This document shows, in pieces, positions 18,659-31,300 of a stretch of DNA of 64,000 nucleotides (the first letter of the stretch is position 1; every line of letters starts with the position of its first letter). The notes under the pieces were generated by a model. That model made no database searches, was not told the origin of the DNA, and worked only from the letters and a program-made list of their open reading frames with translations. Both the position numbers and the translations under genes were made by a program. This DNA is from Alviniconcha marisindica (Eukaryota > Mollusca > Gastropoda > Provannidae), in the NCBI GenBank assembly GCA_018857735.1, contig JABMCL010002280.1:875001-939000 (forward strand), in the 5' to 3' direction.

Positions 18659-21600
18659 GTTTGTAATGGCACTAATAGGACATGCACTTACACCATTAAG
18701 TAGTGTTTGGTAACCATGCAGTGGTGTGCTTCCGTTGTGGCTGTCCATATTATTATGAATTTATGCGTTGTGGCATCTCCAATGATTCCTGCACCTTTAA
18801 TTGCTGTTGGTGAAATGACACGTTAGGGTTAGGCCCATAGGGTATGTTAACTTTGTTAAAATGGGCAGTCAAGTGCTTTGGCCAACAATTTCCTCAGCTG
18901 TATGGGGTGGAAACTGTGAAAGGGGACCTCTGCCTGTTGGAGGATTTTTCTTAATAATAATATTGTTGTTATCACAATATCAGCAATACTGCAATTCTTC
19001 TTCTCCTTCTAGTTCTACTTTATTTCATTTAATGCTATTTTTGATGGTTTTATTTTTTTAATAATAATTCCCTTTGAGTTCAGTTTATTGGGCCTGCTGT
19101 TTTTATATATTTTGGTTAACAGCACACACAAACAATAACATACATTTATGCATACACACACACACACACACACTTAAATACACATGACTTTAAAGCCTGT
19201 GTTGCTGGCTGTCTTAATGCAGTCTACCTGTTGTGAGCACTGGTACATTGGGTAGGTCAAGTGTAGTATTATAGTTTATAGTTATACAGTTCTACTTGCA
19301 CTAGTTGCAGTATCTTTCTATAAGTAATAAGACAAGTTTCCTTTCCCCCCACCTCCAAGGATTTTGTTCTTAGTCTTAATATTGCCTATACTCAGACATT
19401 TTTTTAAAAATTTTAATCTAGACAACCCAAATAGGGTGGTACTGGTAGATTAAAAAAAAAAAAAATGTGAGTGGGATAGTTGATAGTATGATAGTTGATA
19501 CAGTCTATGCTCCATTGGCATTGACCAATACTGTTCAGAGTAGTAGTATGCTATTGCTAGTACTATTACTACTATAGTTAAATAGTAATGGTACTCAGCT
19601 GTTCAGAGTAGTAGTATGCTAGTACTATTACTAGTACTATATTACAGGTGAAGTATAAGCTGTATTGTGTTTGTGGTAGTTGTTTAAAATTAAATAATAT
19701 ATTGTTTCATCTCTTGGGACAGGACAAGGTGACATCAGTCAGCTGGTCAGCAGTCAACACAAACCTGGTGGCCAGTGGTGATGAGAAAGGGGAAATAATT
19801 GTGTGGAACAGGAAGTCCAATACTGTCAGCAAGTGGAGGCAGGAAAAAGACTATGTCTATTGCACTGCCTTCTGTCCACATGAGCCAGCTCTCCTGGCTG
19901 TTGGGTAAGACACTGGCGGTACATAGTCAGGCACTTTGTGGCTCAATGGATAAAGCACAGGAGTCAAGAACAAGAAGATATAAAATGCACAGGTTTCAAC
20001 CCCAGTATGTTATTGTTAAAGGGCCCCTGAACACTGATTTTAATTCGTAAATATCACTTACATTGTACTATATAAATAAAGTTTAACATACATGCTGTTC
20101 GTTTGATACATTGCTGTTTTCCTGAGGTACGTAAAACTAAAAGCATTGATTTGAATGAAAACAAACATGACACTTCGAGCAGCTGCATCGTCTGCAGCTG
20201 AAAATCCTGGGTTTTGGTCACATGACCTCCGTGATGTCAAGACAAGACAACCGACCTGCATGGCTCAGTAACGACTTGAACAAAATTGAATCAAAAGAAG
20301 TCTGGCAAATTTTAAAGCATGCAGAACGAGTGTGCTGCAGTTGGTTGCAGTGAAAAGTTGACAAAGGAGTTTTCTTTCCATGCTTTTCCTTTTAAAAATG
20401 AAGCCAGAAAATGACAGTGGCAAGTGGCAATGAATCAGTGGGACCTAGCCACAAAGAAGTGGGAACCAAAACACCATGATGTGTTCTGCTCAAAGCATTT
20501 AGAAAAAAATGCTTCACGGATCGCACACTGCTGAGTATTCAGTTTGGGCTCAAGTACATGTCTGTAGGGGTGCCCACAGGGTAACCAACTTGGAAACATT
20601 TCCAGTTTGAATCTCCAAGGATGAAGCTCCGATGCCATTGCCAGTAGTTGGGCCTTTTTCGTTGTGTTTACTCTAGCTTTCATAACAGGCTAGACCTCAT
20701 CAGGGATCCTGCCTTTTATTGGATGTTTTATTTTATTTTCCCAGTTTATCCATGTTTGTTTCATCATACGTAAAGATGAAAAAGTTTTCTTTGTTCTAGT
20801 TCAATAGACTAGCGATTTCATGGCCTCCCTGGGTTTGGGGTTGGGCTAGTGACTGGTTCTTGCCATTGACTGCTTTTCTCTTTGCTTGCTCTTTTGTTTC
20901 TCAGGTTATAGCGTTCATTTACGATGTACGAGTGAGGGGGGTAGTCTCGATGTTTAACAAGACTGCTCAGTCTTTCTTTGTGTGGGGTAGTTCGTGACCA
21001 TCTGCTGCCCCACAGTGTTCTTGTCACTGCTAAGTGGGTTGTATCGTGTACAAAGATTACGTATTATATATATATATATATCCAGCCGTTGTCATGTTGT
21101 TCACTGACATTTCCTGCCTCCTCTTTCTTTTCAGAAAGTGTTTGTTTGTTGTTGTTTGTTTTCTCTCTCTTCTCTTCCACCATATGTCTTTTTTTTATTT
21201 TTATCTTTGGCTTATTGACCAGTTCGTACCCACTGTTACACAGTGTTAGCTTGCCTGATTAGGGCAGCCATTTTTGCATTTCTCTTTTCGTCTGCCATTT
21301 TGCATTTCTCTTTTACATCCAGATGCTATGTCATCAGTAGTCCTGATTAGCAATTTGCTTTATCAGTCTGCAGCCATTGTGTTTCTAGATGGAGGCTGGG
21401 TTATGTCAGATCAAGTCAAGTCAAGAAATTCTTTATTCCTTCAAAGGAAGATGTGGGTGCCACACATAAAGAACAAAGACAGTGTACATAATTATGTAAA
21501 AGATTAACACTTAAAAAGTATATAACACGTAGTATTGCACACATCGCAATATACAATAAACACAAGCATAACGGCCACCACTGTTCTCATGGCACTTCTT

Positions 21601-22336
21601 CGTCACTTGAAATCTCCCAGTCGATGCCAAAATTGATAACTGCAACTGGCTCGTACTGGTATGGCCGTGTTCCAGTTGGCATTTCCAACTTTTTTCGCAA
21701 ATTTATCTGGAGTTTTGTACACTGAAACTGCAGAAGCAACAATGCCAACGGCAGTGAAGTGTTGTTGTGATGTCACAATTTGCCTTTGACTTTACTGCTC
21801 CAAGTAAACTCTCGGCCAAAACATGCGCGATCACGCAGCTACAGCAGTTATTTCCCTTGTCTATTCTGCCATGACATATTTGTCTTGTTTTGCGATTCAT
21901 AAACATTTAAGACTCTTGAAAAATATGAAATTAGTACTGAGGCACGTGATACATACCCGTAATTACTATGAAAATATTTAGTTGGTGGAATTATATACCA
22001 AAGACGAGATCTGAAGCTGAAATCGGTCAAAATCAGTGTTATGGGGCCCTTTAAGCAGTAAGAAATGGTAACATTTTCCGACAATACTTACAGATGTATT
22101 AATTTGATTAAAGCCAGATTATTATACATGTTCATGCTGTCTGAGTGTGTAATATAGATATGACATGGGGGGGGGGGGGGGGGGGGGCAGCACTGTTGCA
22201 GCTGACTTTCCATAGGACAAACAACCCAAATTCGAATGAGGAATTTACACATACATTTTACTTGGGAGAATTGTAACATAGTCACAGTCAAAACAGCATA
22301 CACAAGCAAGCACACACATAGTGACATATAATGATG

Positions 22337-22370
<34 letters not shown>

Positions 22371-22427
22371 TGTTACACATGCATATTGCCTCCCAATATA
22401 TATATGCATGGCACACACATACATCCG

Positions 22428-22463
<36 letters not shown>

Positions 22464-23564
22464 CAAGTAATTTTTTGCAAACACAGAAACATGTAGGTAA
22501 TGTATGCTGCAGCATAGATCATTTAGTCACCAAGTAAGTTAGTAACCGACAAGATCTAGAAACAGTGTCAGTGACAGCAGTTTTTAAGTGCTTCCCTGTT
22601 GATGGATGTTTCAGTGTACGTCAGGGGACTGTGTATTTGGTGGACTTTTCCTCCAGCGGTGGTCATCTGGTGCACCGGCTGCGTGGCCATGACGACGAAG
22701 TGTTGTCGTTGTCATGGTGCCCAGTGCCGGGAGAGACCTTCCTGAAGGAGTCGGAGGATGGGACCAACACCCTGGCAGGTCAGTGCATCTCATCATTTGC
22801 AGTTCCATGTTATTTTGGTCATGCTGCATGAGGATAAGATGTTGTCACCCAGACAGAGATGCAAGTGGCTATGGCGTGCCTCATCATTGCATTTAACCTC
22901 ATCATGAACCACTTGCATAATGCACAGAGCTTACTAGTTCACTACCGCCTGACTTTGTGAAATTGTTACAGACCCAGACAGAGTATAACTATAATACAGT
23001 CACCTGCCTCAACTGTTATTGACAGGTAACCTCATCATGGACTGCATACACACCGGGCTGACTGGCTCATCACCGCCTGACTTTGTCAAATTGTTGCAGA
23101 CCAGCTCGAGCATAGTTTGTTTTCGTTTGGTTTGACTGAAATCATAGCTCTCAGAAATCAAATCATTACAGTTAATGTACTGTGATGAACTCTGATGACA
23201 TGAAGCTAAATGCCTCTGGTGCAGGGTTTCCTGTAGGCCCTGGGACACAGTCTTTCTGTCTCCGTCTCTCTCCCCCTCCCTTTCCCCCCTCTCTCTTCCT
23301 CTCCCTGCCCCTCTCTCCCTCTGTCTCTTTCACTTCCTCCCTCTCTTTCAAGTTTAAAAAGACAATTTTTGCATACTGTAGGGTTCCTCTTACTATCCAA
23401 ATTGTGTGTGTGGGGGGGGGGGGGGGGGGGTATTCTCTTACACGTCCTGTCTCTTTTAAGTTTTAGGTGGGAGTTTCTCTGGCACACCCAGTTTCTTGTA
23501 GTAAGTTGTACATGGCTTATGCTATTTTACCTGGAAATTTTCTCTTACATGTCACATGCTGTTT

Positions 23565-23595
<31 letters not shown>

Positions 23596-23783
23596 GGGAA
23601 TTTGCAGAGCACTTGGACACTCAAAGCGCTTTACAACTTAAATAAATACACCCAGTGTGTAAAACCCCATAAAAAATCAATGGTATGTAACAAACAAAAC
23701 ATATTTTTTTTAATGAATATGTTCATACAAAGCAGGGTAAAATACACGCAAACACATGATTGTGCATATGCATGCATACGCAT

Positions 23784-23856
<73 letters not shown>

Positions 23857-25980
23857 AGTAAAGCAAAACTCATGATCACCATGCTGTTTTGTTTTGTAGG
23901 TGGGGATGCAAAAAGTTCTATTATCCCCAAAAGAAGGCAGAGACCTAGAAGGGACATATTTTATGTGGAGAGTTTCTCTTACACACCCTGTGCTATGTTA
24001 TGTTAGCAGTTTCTCGTGTACCCCCCATACTGTCTGAGATGGGGAATTTCTCTTACATGCCCTGTGCTCTTTTATGTAGGCAGTTTCTCTTACACACCCC
24101 ATGTTGTGTTATGACGGGAGTTTTACATGCTATGTAAAATGTGTTATGTGGGGAGTTTCTCTTACACGCCCTGTGCTCTTTTATGCAGGGAATTTCTCTT
24201 ACATGATACATGATCTGTTATGTGGGGAGTTTTTCTTACATGCCCCATGCTCTTTTATGTAGGGAGTTTCTCTTACACACCCCGTGCTATGTTAAGTGGG
24301 GAGTTTCTCTTACACGCCCCATGTTCTTTTACTTGGGGAGTTTCTCTTACACACCCTGTACTATGCTATGTGGGGAGTTTCTCTTACACGCCCAATGCTA
24401 TGTTAAGTGGCGAGTTTCTCTTAAACGCCCCATGCTATGTTATGTGGGAAGTTTCTCTTACATGCCCCACGCTACGTTATGTGGGGAGTTTCTCTTACGC
24501 GCCCCATGCTATGTTTTGTGGGGAGTTTCTCTTACACACCCTGTGTTATTTTATATGGGGAGTTTCTCTTACACACCCCATACTCTTTTATGTGGGGAGT
24601 TTCTCTTACACGCCCCATGCTATGTTAAGTGGGAAGTTTCTCTTACACACCCCATGCTCTTTTACTTGGGGAGTTTCTCTTACACACCCCATGTGGGGAG
24701 TTTCTCTTACACACCCTATGCTATGCTATGTGGGGAGTTTCTCTTATATGCCCAATGCTAAGTGGGGAGTTTCTCTTACACGCCCCGTGCTCTTTTACTT
24801 GGGGAGATTCTCTTACATGCCCCAACATTTTTATTGTGACAGTGTCTTTTTGCTAGAAATCCCTGCTATGAACTACATACACACATAGCGCTTAAATGTC
24901 TTATTATCACATCACATAGTACTTAAATGTCTTATTACCACATCACATAGTGCTTAAATGTCTTATTACTGCATCACATAGTGCTTAAATATCTTATTAC
25001 CACATCACATAGTGCTTAAATGTCTTATTACCACTGTTGACGTTAATTTTTATGGACTCAGACACAGTCGCCTGTTTCATAGCCAGATGGCCTAATAATA
25101 GGCAACACATACACAGGGCTTGCTACCTTGCTGTGATGACTGTCATTGTTGCAGACCCAGGCAGAGACACAAGTGGCTGTCTCATTGCCACAGGCTCCAA
25201 GGATCGAACAATCCGGGTGTGGAGTCGCAGCCAGGGCAGACAGCTGTTCATAAAGAAGCTGCCCAACCAGCGTCGTGATGTTGCTGATCAGGCTGGACGC
25301 TTCAAGGGTTGGGTGGCTGTTCACTGGCTCAAGTTCAACCCTGAACAACTTGTGTCCAGCTCTTCTGGGTAACCGTGACTTGAGTGCTTTGATGGGGCAG
25401 GCAGCATAGTGCACATAACCTCAGATACATAACATTTGTACATACATGTATTTTAGAGGACTGTTGGTGTGACTTTATGTGTGTGTATGTTTGTTTATTG
25501 TGGGTTTTTTGGTGTTTTTGGAGGGGAGGGCAAGTACAAGCTTGCAAATGCAATGCTTTTTTAGTCTTTATAAAAATCTGAAACAAGAATGACTGCTAGC
25601 ATTCTAAAACAAGATTCAAACACATAAAAGGTTTAAAAAAATGCTATTTATTAGGACAAGACACAGCATGTGAATTTTCAGGGTAATCTCCTTTATCAAG
25701 CTACAAAATGACACTTAAACAACAGTTCAACTGTAAAAAATGATGAAAAATGAGATGGAGAGATAAGACATTTATTTGTTTTTGGTTGAGCTATGTTGTT
25801 TTTGTGTCCAGTTCTTGGAAGAATGGCATGACCAAGTTTTTATAAAGTTGTGTGATTACACACTACTTAGTCACACACACACACACACACACGCACACAC
25901 ACACCCATACCCACACACACACAATCATATGCATGCACGCATGCATGCATGCACCCCCCCATGCATGCACACATGCAGTC

Positions 25981-26051
<71 letters not shown>

Positions 26052-27332
26052 GTTATGATTATGAAAACGTATTATTTTGTTTTACAACAAGAAACAAAAC
26101 AACAACAACCATAAACAACAAAAATGCTGCTACTGTTAGAGTATTTATTGTGTTGTCTGTATTTCAGAGGTGACTTATTGCTGTGGAATTTGAAGTACAC
26201 CAAAGGCCAGCCTTTCCAAACATTTTACTGCACAGAGTTCCGGCCCCACATGCGTTCCGTTTTCAACATCTGCGCCAGCGGCCCTCGAGGAGAAACGCTG
26301 TGTACATTTGCACAGGACAGACATGTAGGTCTTCAGCAATGTCCACAGCACCTACTTCACAGCAGACATAAAGTTGGAACAGTGTTCCAAAACTAACTGA
26401 TGCACAACACATTCTTCACAGCAGACATAAAGTTGGAGGGGTATTCCTAGACTAACTGATGCACAATACCTTCACAGCAGACATAATGTTGGAGTGGTGT
26501 TTCTAAACTAACTGATGCACAATACCTTCACAGCAGACATAAAGTTGGAGTGGTTTCTAAACTAACTGATGCACAATACCTTCACAGCACACATAAAGTT
26601 GGAGTGGTGTTTCTAAACTAACTGATATGCAATACCTTCACAGTAGACACAAAGTTGAAATGGTGTTTCTAAACTAACTGATGCACAATACCTTCATTGC
26701 ACACATAAAGTTGGAAGGGTGTTCCTAAACTAACTGATGCTCAATCTATTCTTCACAGCAGACATAAAGTTGGAGTGGTGTTCCTAAACTAACTGATATG
26801 CAGTACCTTCACAGTAGACATAAAGTTGGAAGGGTGTTCCTAAACTAACTGATGCACAATGCATTCTTCACGGAGACATAAAGTTGGAGTGGTGTTCCTA
26901 AACTAACTGATGCACAACACATTCTTCACAGCAGACATAAAGTTGGAATGGTGTTGCTAAACTAACGGAATTCTTTTGACCCACTTGAAAAAAATTGTAG
27001 TTCTAGTAGTAGTAGTAGTAGCAGTAGGAGTAGTAGTAGCATTCTGGCCAGTCAGCCTGACATGCTTTTAACTTTCTGAAATAAGATCATGGAATATTTG
27101 AAGTTTGGAAAATGTGTGTGAAGGGATCAGTATCTTGCGACAGGCAGTAACAGGCCATAGGCTATATATACTTTGTCTGCTAATGAATTATACAGGAATA
27201 TTTCACCTGGGGCACTCTGAGCACCCCGTCACTCTGATTGCCTCTTGTTTTAAAGCCTCTGTCAAGACACACCTGTTAAATAACTATTTCTAAACTGTCT
27301 TTTTCACAGCCGTACCTATCCTCTTGCGTGCA

Positions 27333-27363
<31 letters not shown>

Positions 27364-28337
27364 TGTAAAGCACCGTATGCTCCCACCTTGTGCGGTAGAT
27401 GGGTGCTGTAGAAATCCTCTTTAGTATTATTATTATTAATATAGATTAATGATGCATGTGTTTTTGTTAGTGCATGGGTAGCACTTGTGAGCATTACAGA
27501 TACCCGCTGCTGTTGACAGGTCAATCTATGGAGCGTGGACAGCACAGAGGCTGTTTCCTCGTTGCCAACCTTGGGGGGCCATGTCTACTGTGTGCGCAAC
27601 TCTCCTCTGGACCCAGGTCAGTGGCGACCCTTCAGCCGGGGTGTAGAGAAAGCACGGACGGGTGGAGGGGTCATGTGCAGTGCACTTGCAGTGCTATAGG
27701 CATAGAGGATCCAAACACATAAAAGGTTTAAAAGAATGCTCATTTAATGTCACAATACAAAAACACAAATTCTGCCCCCTTTTCAAGCGAGTAAGTAAGT
27801 AAGTAAGTTGGTGTTTTACGCCCAGTCAGCCGATGTGGTTATATCAGGGCGACTTTTCAAGCAACAACACAGCAGTTCAACGATGAAATTGAAAATGTGC
27901 TTATTTGGTTTTGGTTGTGCCTTGAGTGTTTGGAAGAATGTTGGCATGACAAGTAGACACAGGTCAGTGTTTGCCCTTCAGTACGAATGCAGAAAGAAAA
28001 ACTAAAAACATGAAGTGGAATATGAGGAGGAGGACGGTGCTAATGAAAAGATACTGATTATGATGATAACAAAATTATGAAGCATTCTGTTTCCCGGTTG
28101 ACTGGTTTGTTCATTGTGATGTGATCAGTCCAGCTGTTAAAAAGAGATTCCAATGTGAAGGTTGTGAGGGAGTGTGGGTGTGTGTGGTGGGTAGGCGGGT
28201 GGGGGGTGACATTGTGAAATAATCCATTGTGTATGCATGCTGTCAGGTACTGTTAATAAAGTATCATCATCTCTCTCTCTCTCTCTCATACACACACACA
28301 CACACACACAGGCGCACTCATTGCACACACACACACA

Positions 28338-28368
<31 letters not shown>

Positions 28369-31300
28369 TGTTATGCTTCCCTTGTGCAACTTTATGGTCT
28401 GTCCAAAATGGGTCACAAAATGACGCAAGCAAATCAATGAAAAACGAAAATCAGCTTTTATTTATGCAAGGTGCACATTCAGAGTCTTTGGTGCATTTGA
28501 CATACTGGTGAATACCGTGGCACAGTTACTGTACCAGCACCCAAGTTTTTTAACCACAGTTTGTGTAACTGTTGTCACCAACAGGCCGTGTTGCGGTGGG
28601 GGTGGGGGACTCGATGATCCGCGTGTGGAACACCTCCAACAAAACCAACCCCTACGACGTCTCCACCTTCTGGCAGGGCATCAAGAGCAAAGTCACTGCA
28701 GTAAGTTTGCTCTCTGTCGTCCTGGCCTTCTGTCTTCACTGTTGTTGTAGTTGTTGGGTCATTGATATTGTCATCTTTTTGTTCCTCATCTTTTTTTCTT
28801 TTGTGCTTGTTGTTGTAGTTGTTGGGTCATTGACATTGTCATCTTTCTGTTCCTTGTCTTTTTCTCTTGTGCCAGTTGTTGTCGTTGTTGGGTTGTTGTC
28901 ATCTTCTTGTTCCTCATCTTCTTCTCTTGTGCTGGTTGTTGTAGTTGTTGGGTTGTTGTCATCTTCTTGTTCCTCATCTTCTTCTCTTGTGCTGGTTGTT
29001 GTAGTTGTTGGGTTGTTGTCATCTTCTTGTTCCTCATCTTCTTCTCTTGTGCTGGTTGTAGTTGTTGGGTTGTTGTCATCTTCTTGTTCCTCATCTTCTT
29101 CTCTTGTGCTGGTTGTTGTAATTGTTGGGTTGTTGTCATCTTCTTGTTCCTCATCTTCTTCTCTTGTGCTTGCTGTTGTAGTTGTTGGGTCATCATCTCC
29201 TTCTTCTGTCTTGTCTTCTGCATGATGATGTTGTTATTGTTGTTGGGCCATCATCTTCTTCTTCATTCTCATCTTCTTCTGCTTGGTGATGATGTGGTTT
29301 TGTTTTGGGGTCATCATCTTCGTCTTCTCATCCTCTTCTTTTGCTTGGTGTTGTTTGTTATTGTTCTTTTATTAGTCACGGGTTCTTTTACACTGAAATA
29401 TTACAAGGAAACAAGGAAAGAAAGCGAGGGGAGCTAGGACAATAGCAAAGGATAAACACTGTATCCAAGAACTGACTGTGAGTGTTTTGTCGTTTGTTTC
29501 CACAGTTGGCGTGGCACCCAAGCAAGGAGGGGTGGCTGGGCTTTGGTACGGACGATGGGCGCGTTGGGGTATATGACATTTTGTCTCACAAGTGAGTACC
29601 CTGTTTCACACTGCCAATGTTTGCCATTGTTTGTCATATCTAACAAGTTAGTATTCAGATACACATTGGTGTTTTGCTGTCATTGTGTACGCCAGTATGT
29701 CCCACATTATGCTTGATTATTTGCGATTGCCAGTGCCGTGACATTCACGTAATAATATCTTTGTTTTGGACATGTTTTGCAAGGTTGTGCATACTTGTAT
29801 GGGTATTTGTGTACACATCATCATCATCATCATCTTCTTCTTCAGTGTTCCAGGATGTGTACACTTCTGATTTGTATACATGTATATGTTTGTGTGAAAA
29901 TATGTATGTGAATAACTTCACTACACCTCTTGTGAGACAGAGAGAAGCATTCTCCTGGCAATGTTGTGTTTTGATGGATGTATTGGTAAGGAAGCAGCAA
30001 GACAGCAGAAAAGGTTCATTTTGACAAGGCAGTGAAGTGCTTGTTGACGAGGCAGTGAAGTGCTTGTTCTGGCTGCACTGTCAACAAGAGTTTGGTATGG
30101 ATGCTTGCAGGATGCCCATGATGTCAGGCACTTTCCACCACCGCACGGTGTACGTTCTGTGCTGGGGACCTGCTTCGGCTAATGCTGGGGGTACGTGACT
30201 GTTGTGTGTGTCTTGGATGGACTGGACTTGAGTTAAACACTGAATTCATGCACACCATTTTCATGATGGTTGGGAGGGGAAAAGGAAGGGGCAGTCAGGG
30301 TAGTCAGGCAGTTGGGGGGGGGGGGGGGGGGGGGGGAGGGGTTCAGAAATTCAGGAGGGAGTGTTTTCTTTGTATTCTAATTTACATTCCCTTGTGCTTT
30401 TTGAGTGATCAAGTGGGGCAACATGTTTTTTTCTGTTTTTTGTTTTCTTTCTTCCAAAATGTATACCCTCATGCTCATCCTGTTAGAGTAGGACTGATGT
30501 ATAAATTTCTTAATGGTTAAAATGAATGGTTGGATGGTAACTTGCAACTTGTGTAGCGCCACTTGGTTCTAAACTTCAGCGTAATCTAGCCATTCATTGC
30601 TTTGACTTGCCCTGGGAGATCAGGCTAAATGCAAAGTTCTTTAAATCTGCACATTAAATTGATTGTGTCATAACTTCCTGGTTTCAGAGGGTGGGAACTA
30701 CTCTCTGTTTGATTGTCATAGCTTCCTGGTTCCAGAGGGCAGGAACTACTCTGTTTGATTGTCATAGCTTCCTGGTTCCAGAGGGCAGGAACTACTCTGT
30801 TTGATTGTCATAACTTCCTGGTTCCAGAGGGCAGGAACTACTCTGACTGTCATAGCTTCCTGGTTCCAGAGGGCAGGAACTACTCTCTGTTTGATTGTCA
30901 TAACTTCCTGGTTCCAGAGGGTGGGAACTACTCTGTTTGATTGTCATAACTTCCTGGTTCCAGAGGGTGGGCATTACTATGTCATAACTTCCTGGTTCCA
31001 GAGGGTGGGCATTACTCTGTTTGATTGTCGTAACTTCCTGGTTCCAGAGGGTGGGAACTACTCTGTTTGATTGTTATAACTTCCTGGTTCCAGAGGGTGG
31101 GCATTACTATGTCATAACTTCCTGGTTCCAGAGGGTGGGCATTACTCTGTTTGATTGTCGTAACTTCCTGGTTCCAGAGGGTGGGAACTACTCTGTTTGA
31201 TTGTCATAACTTCCTGGTTCCAGAGGGTGGGCATTACTATGTCATAACTTCCTGGTTCCAGAGGGTGGCCATTACTCTCTGTTTGATTGTCGTAACTTCC

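Noticed and set aside
20319..20534. Functional THAP-domain gene
   Set aside because: In-frame TGA and no downstream coding; it lies between the inverted ends of a transposon.
24210..24888. Repeat protein with [16 protein letters not shown] units
   Set aside because: Translation of the 37-bp intronic array; frames shift with unit length variation.
28572..29437. Hydrophobic ([11 protein letters not shown]) and charged ([15 protein letters not shown]) repeat proteins
   Set aside because: Both strands of a 57-60-bp intronic array downstream of the GEMIN5 exon 7 donor.
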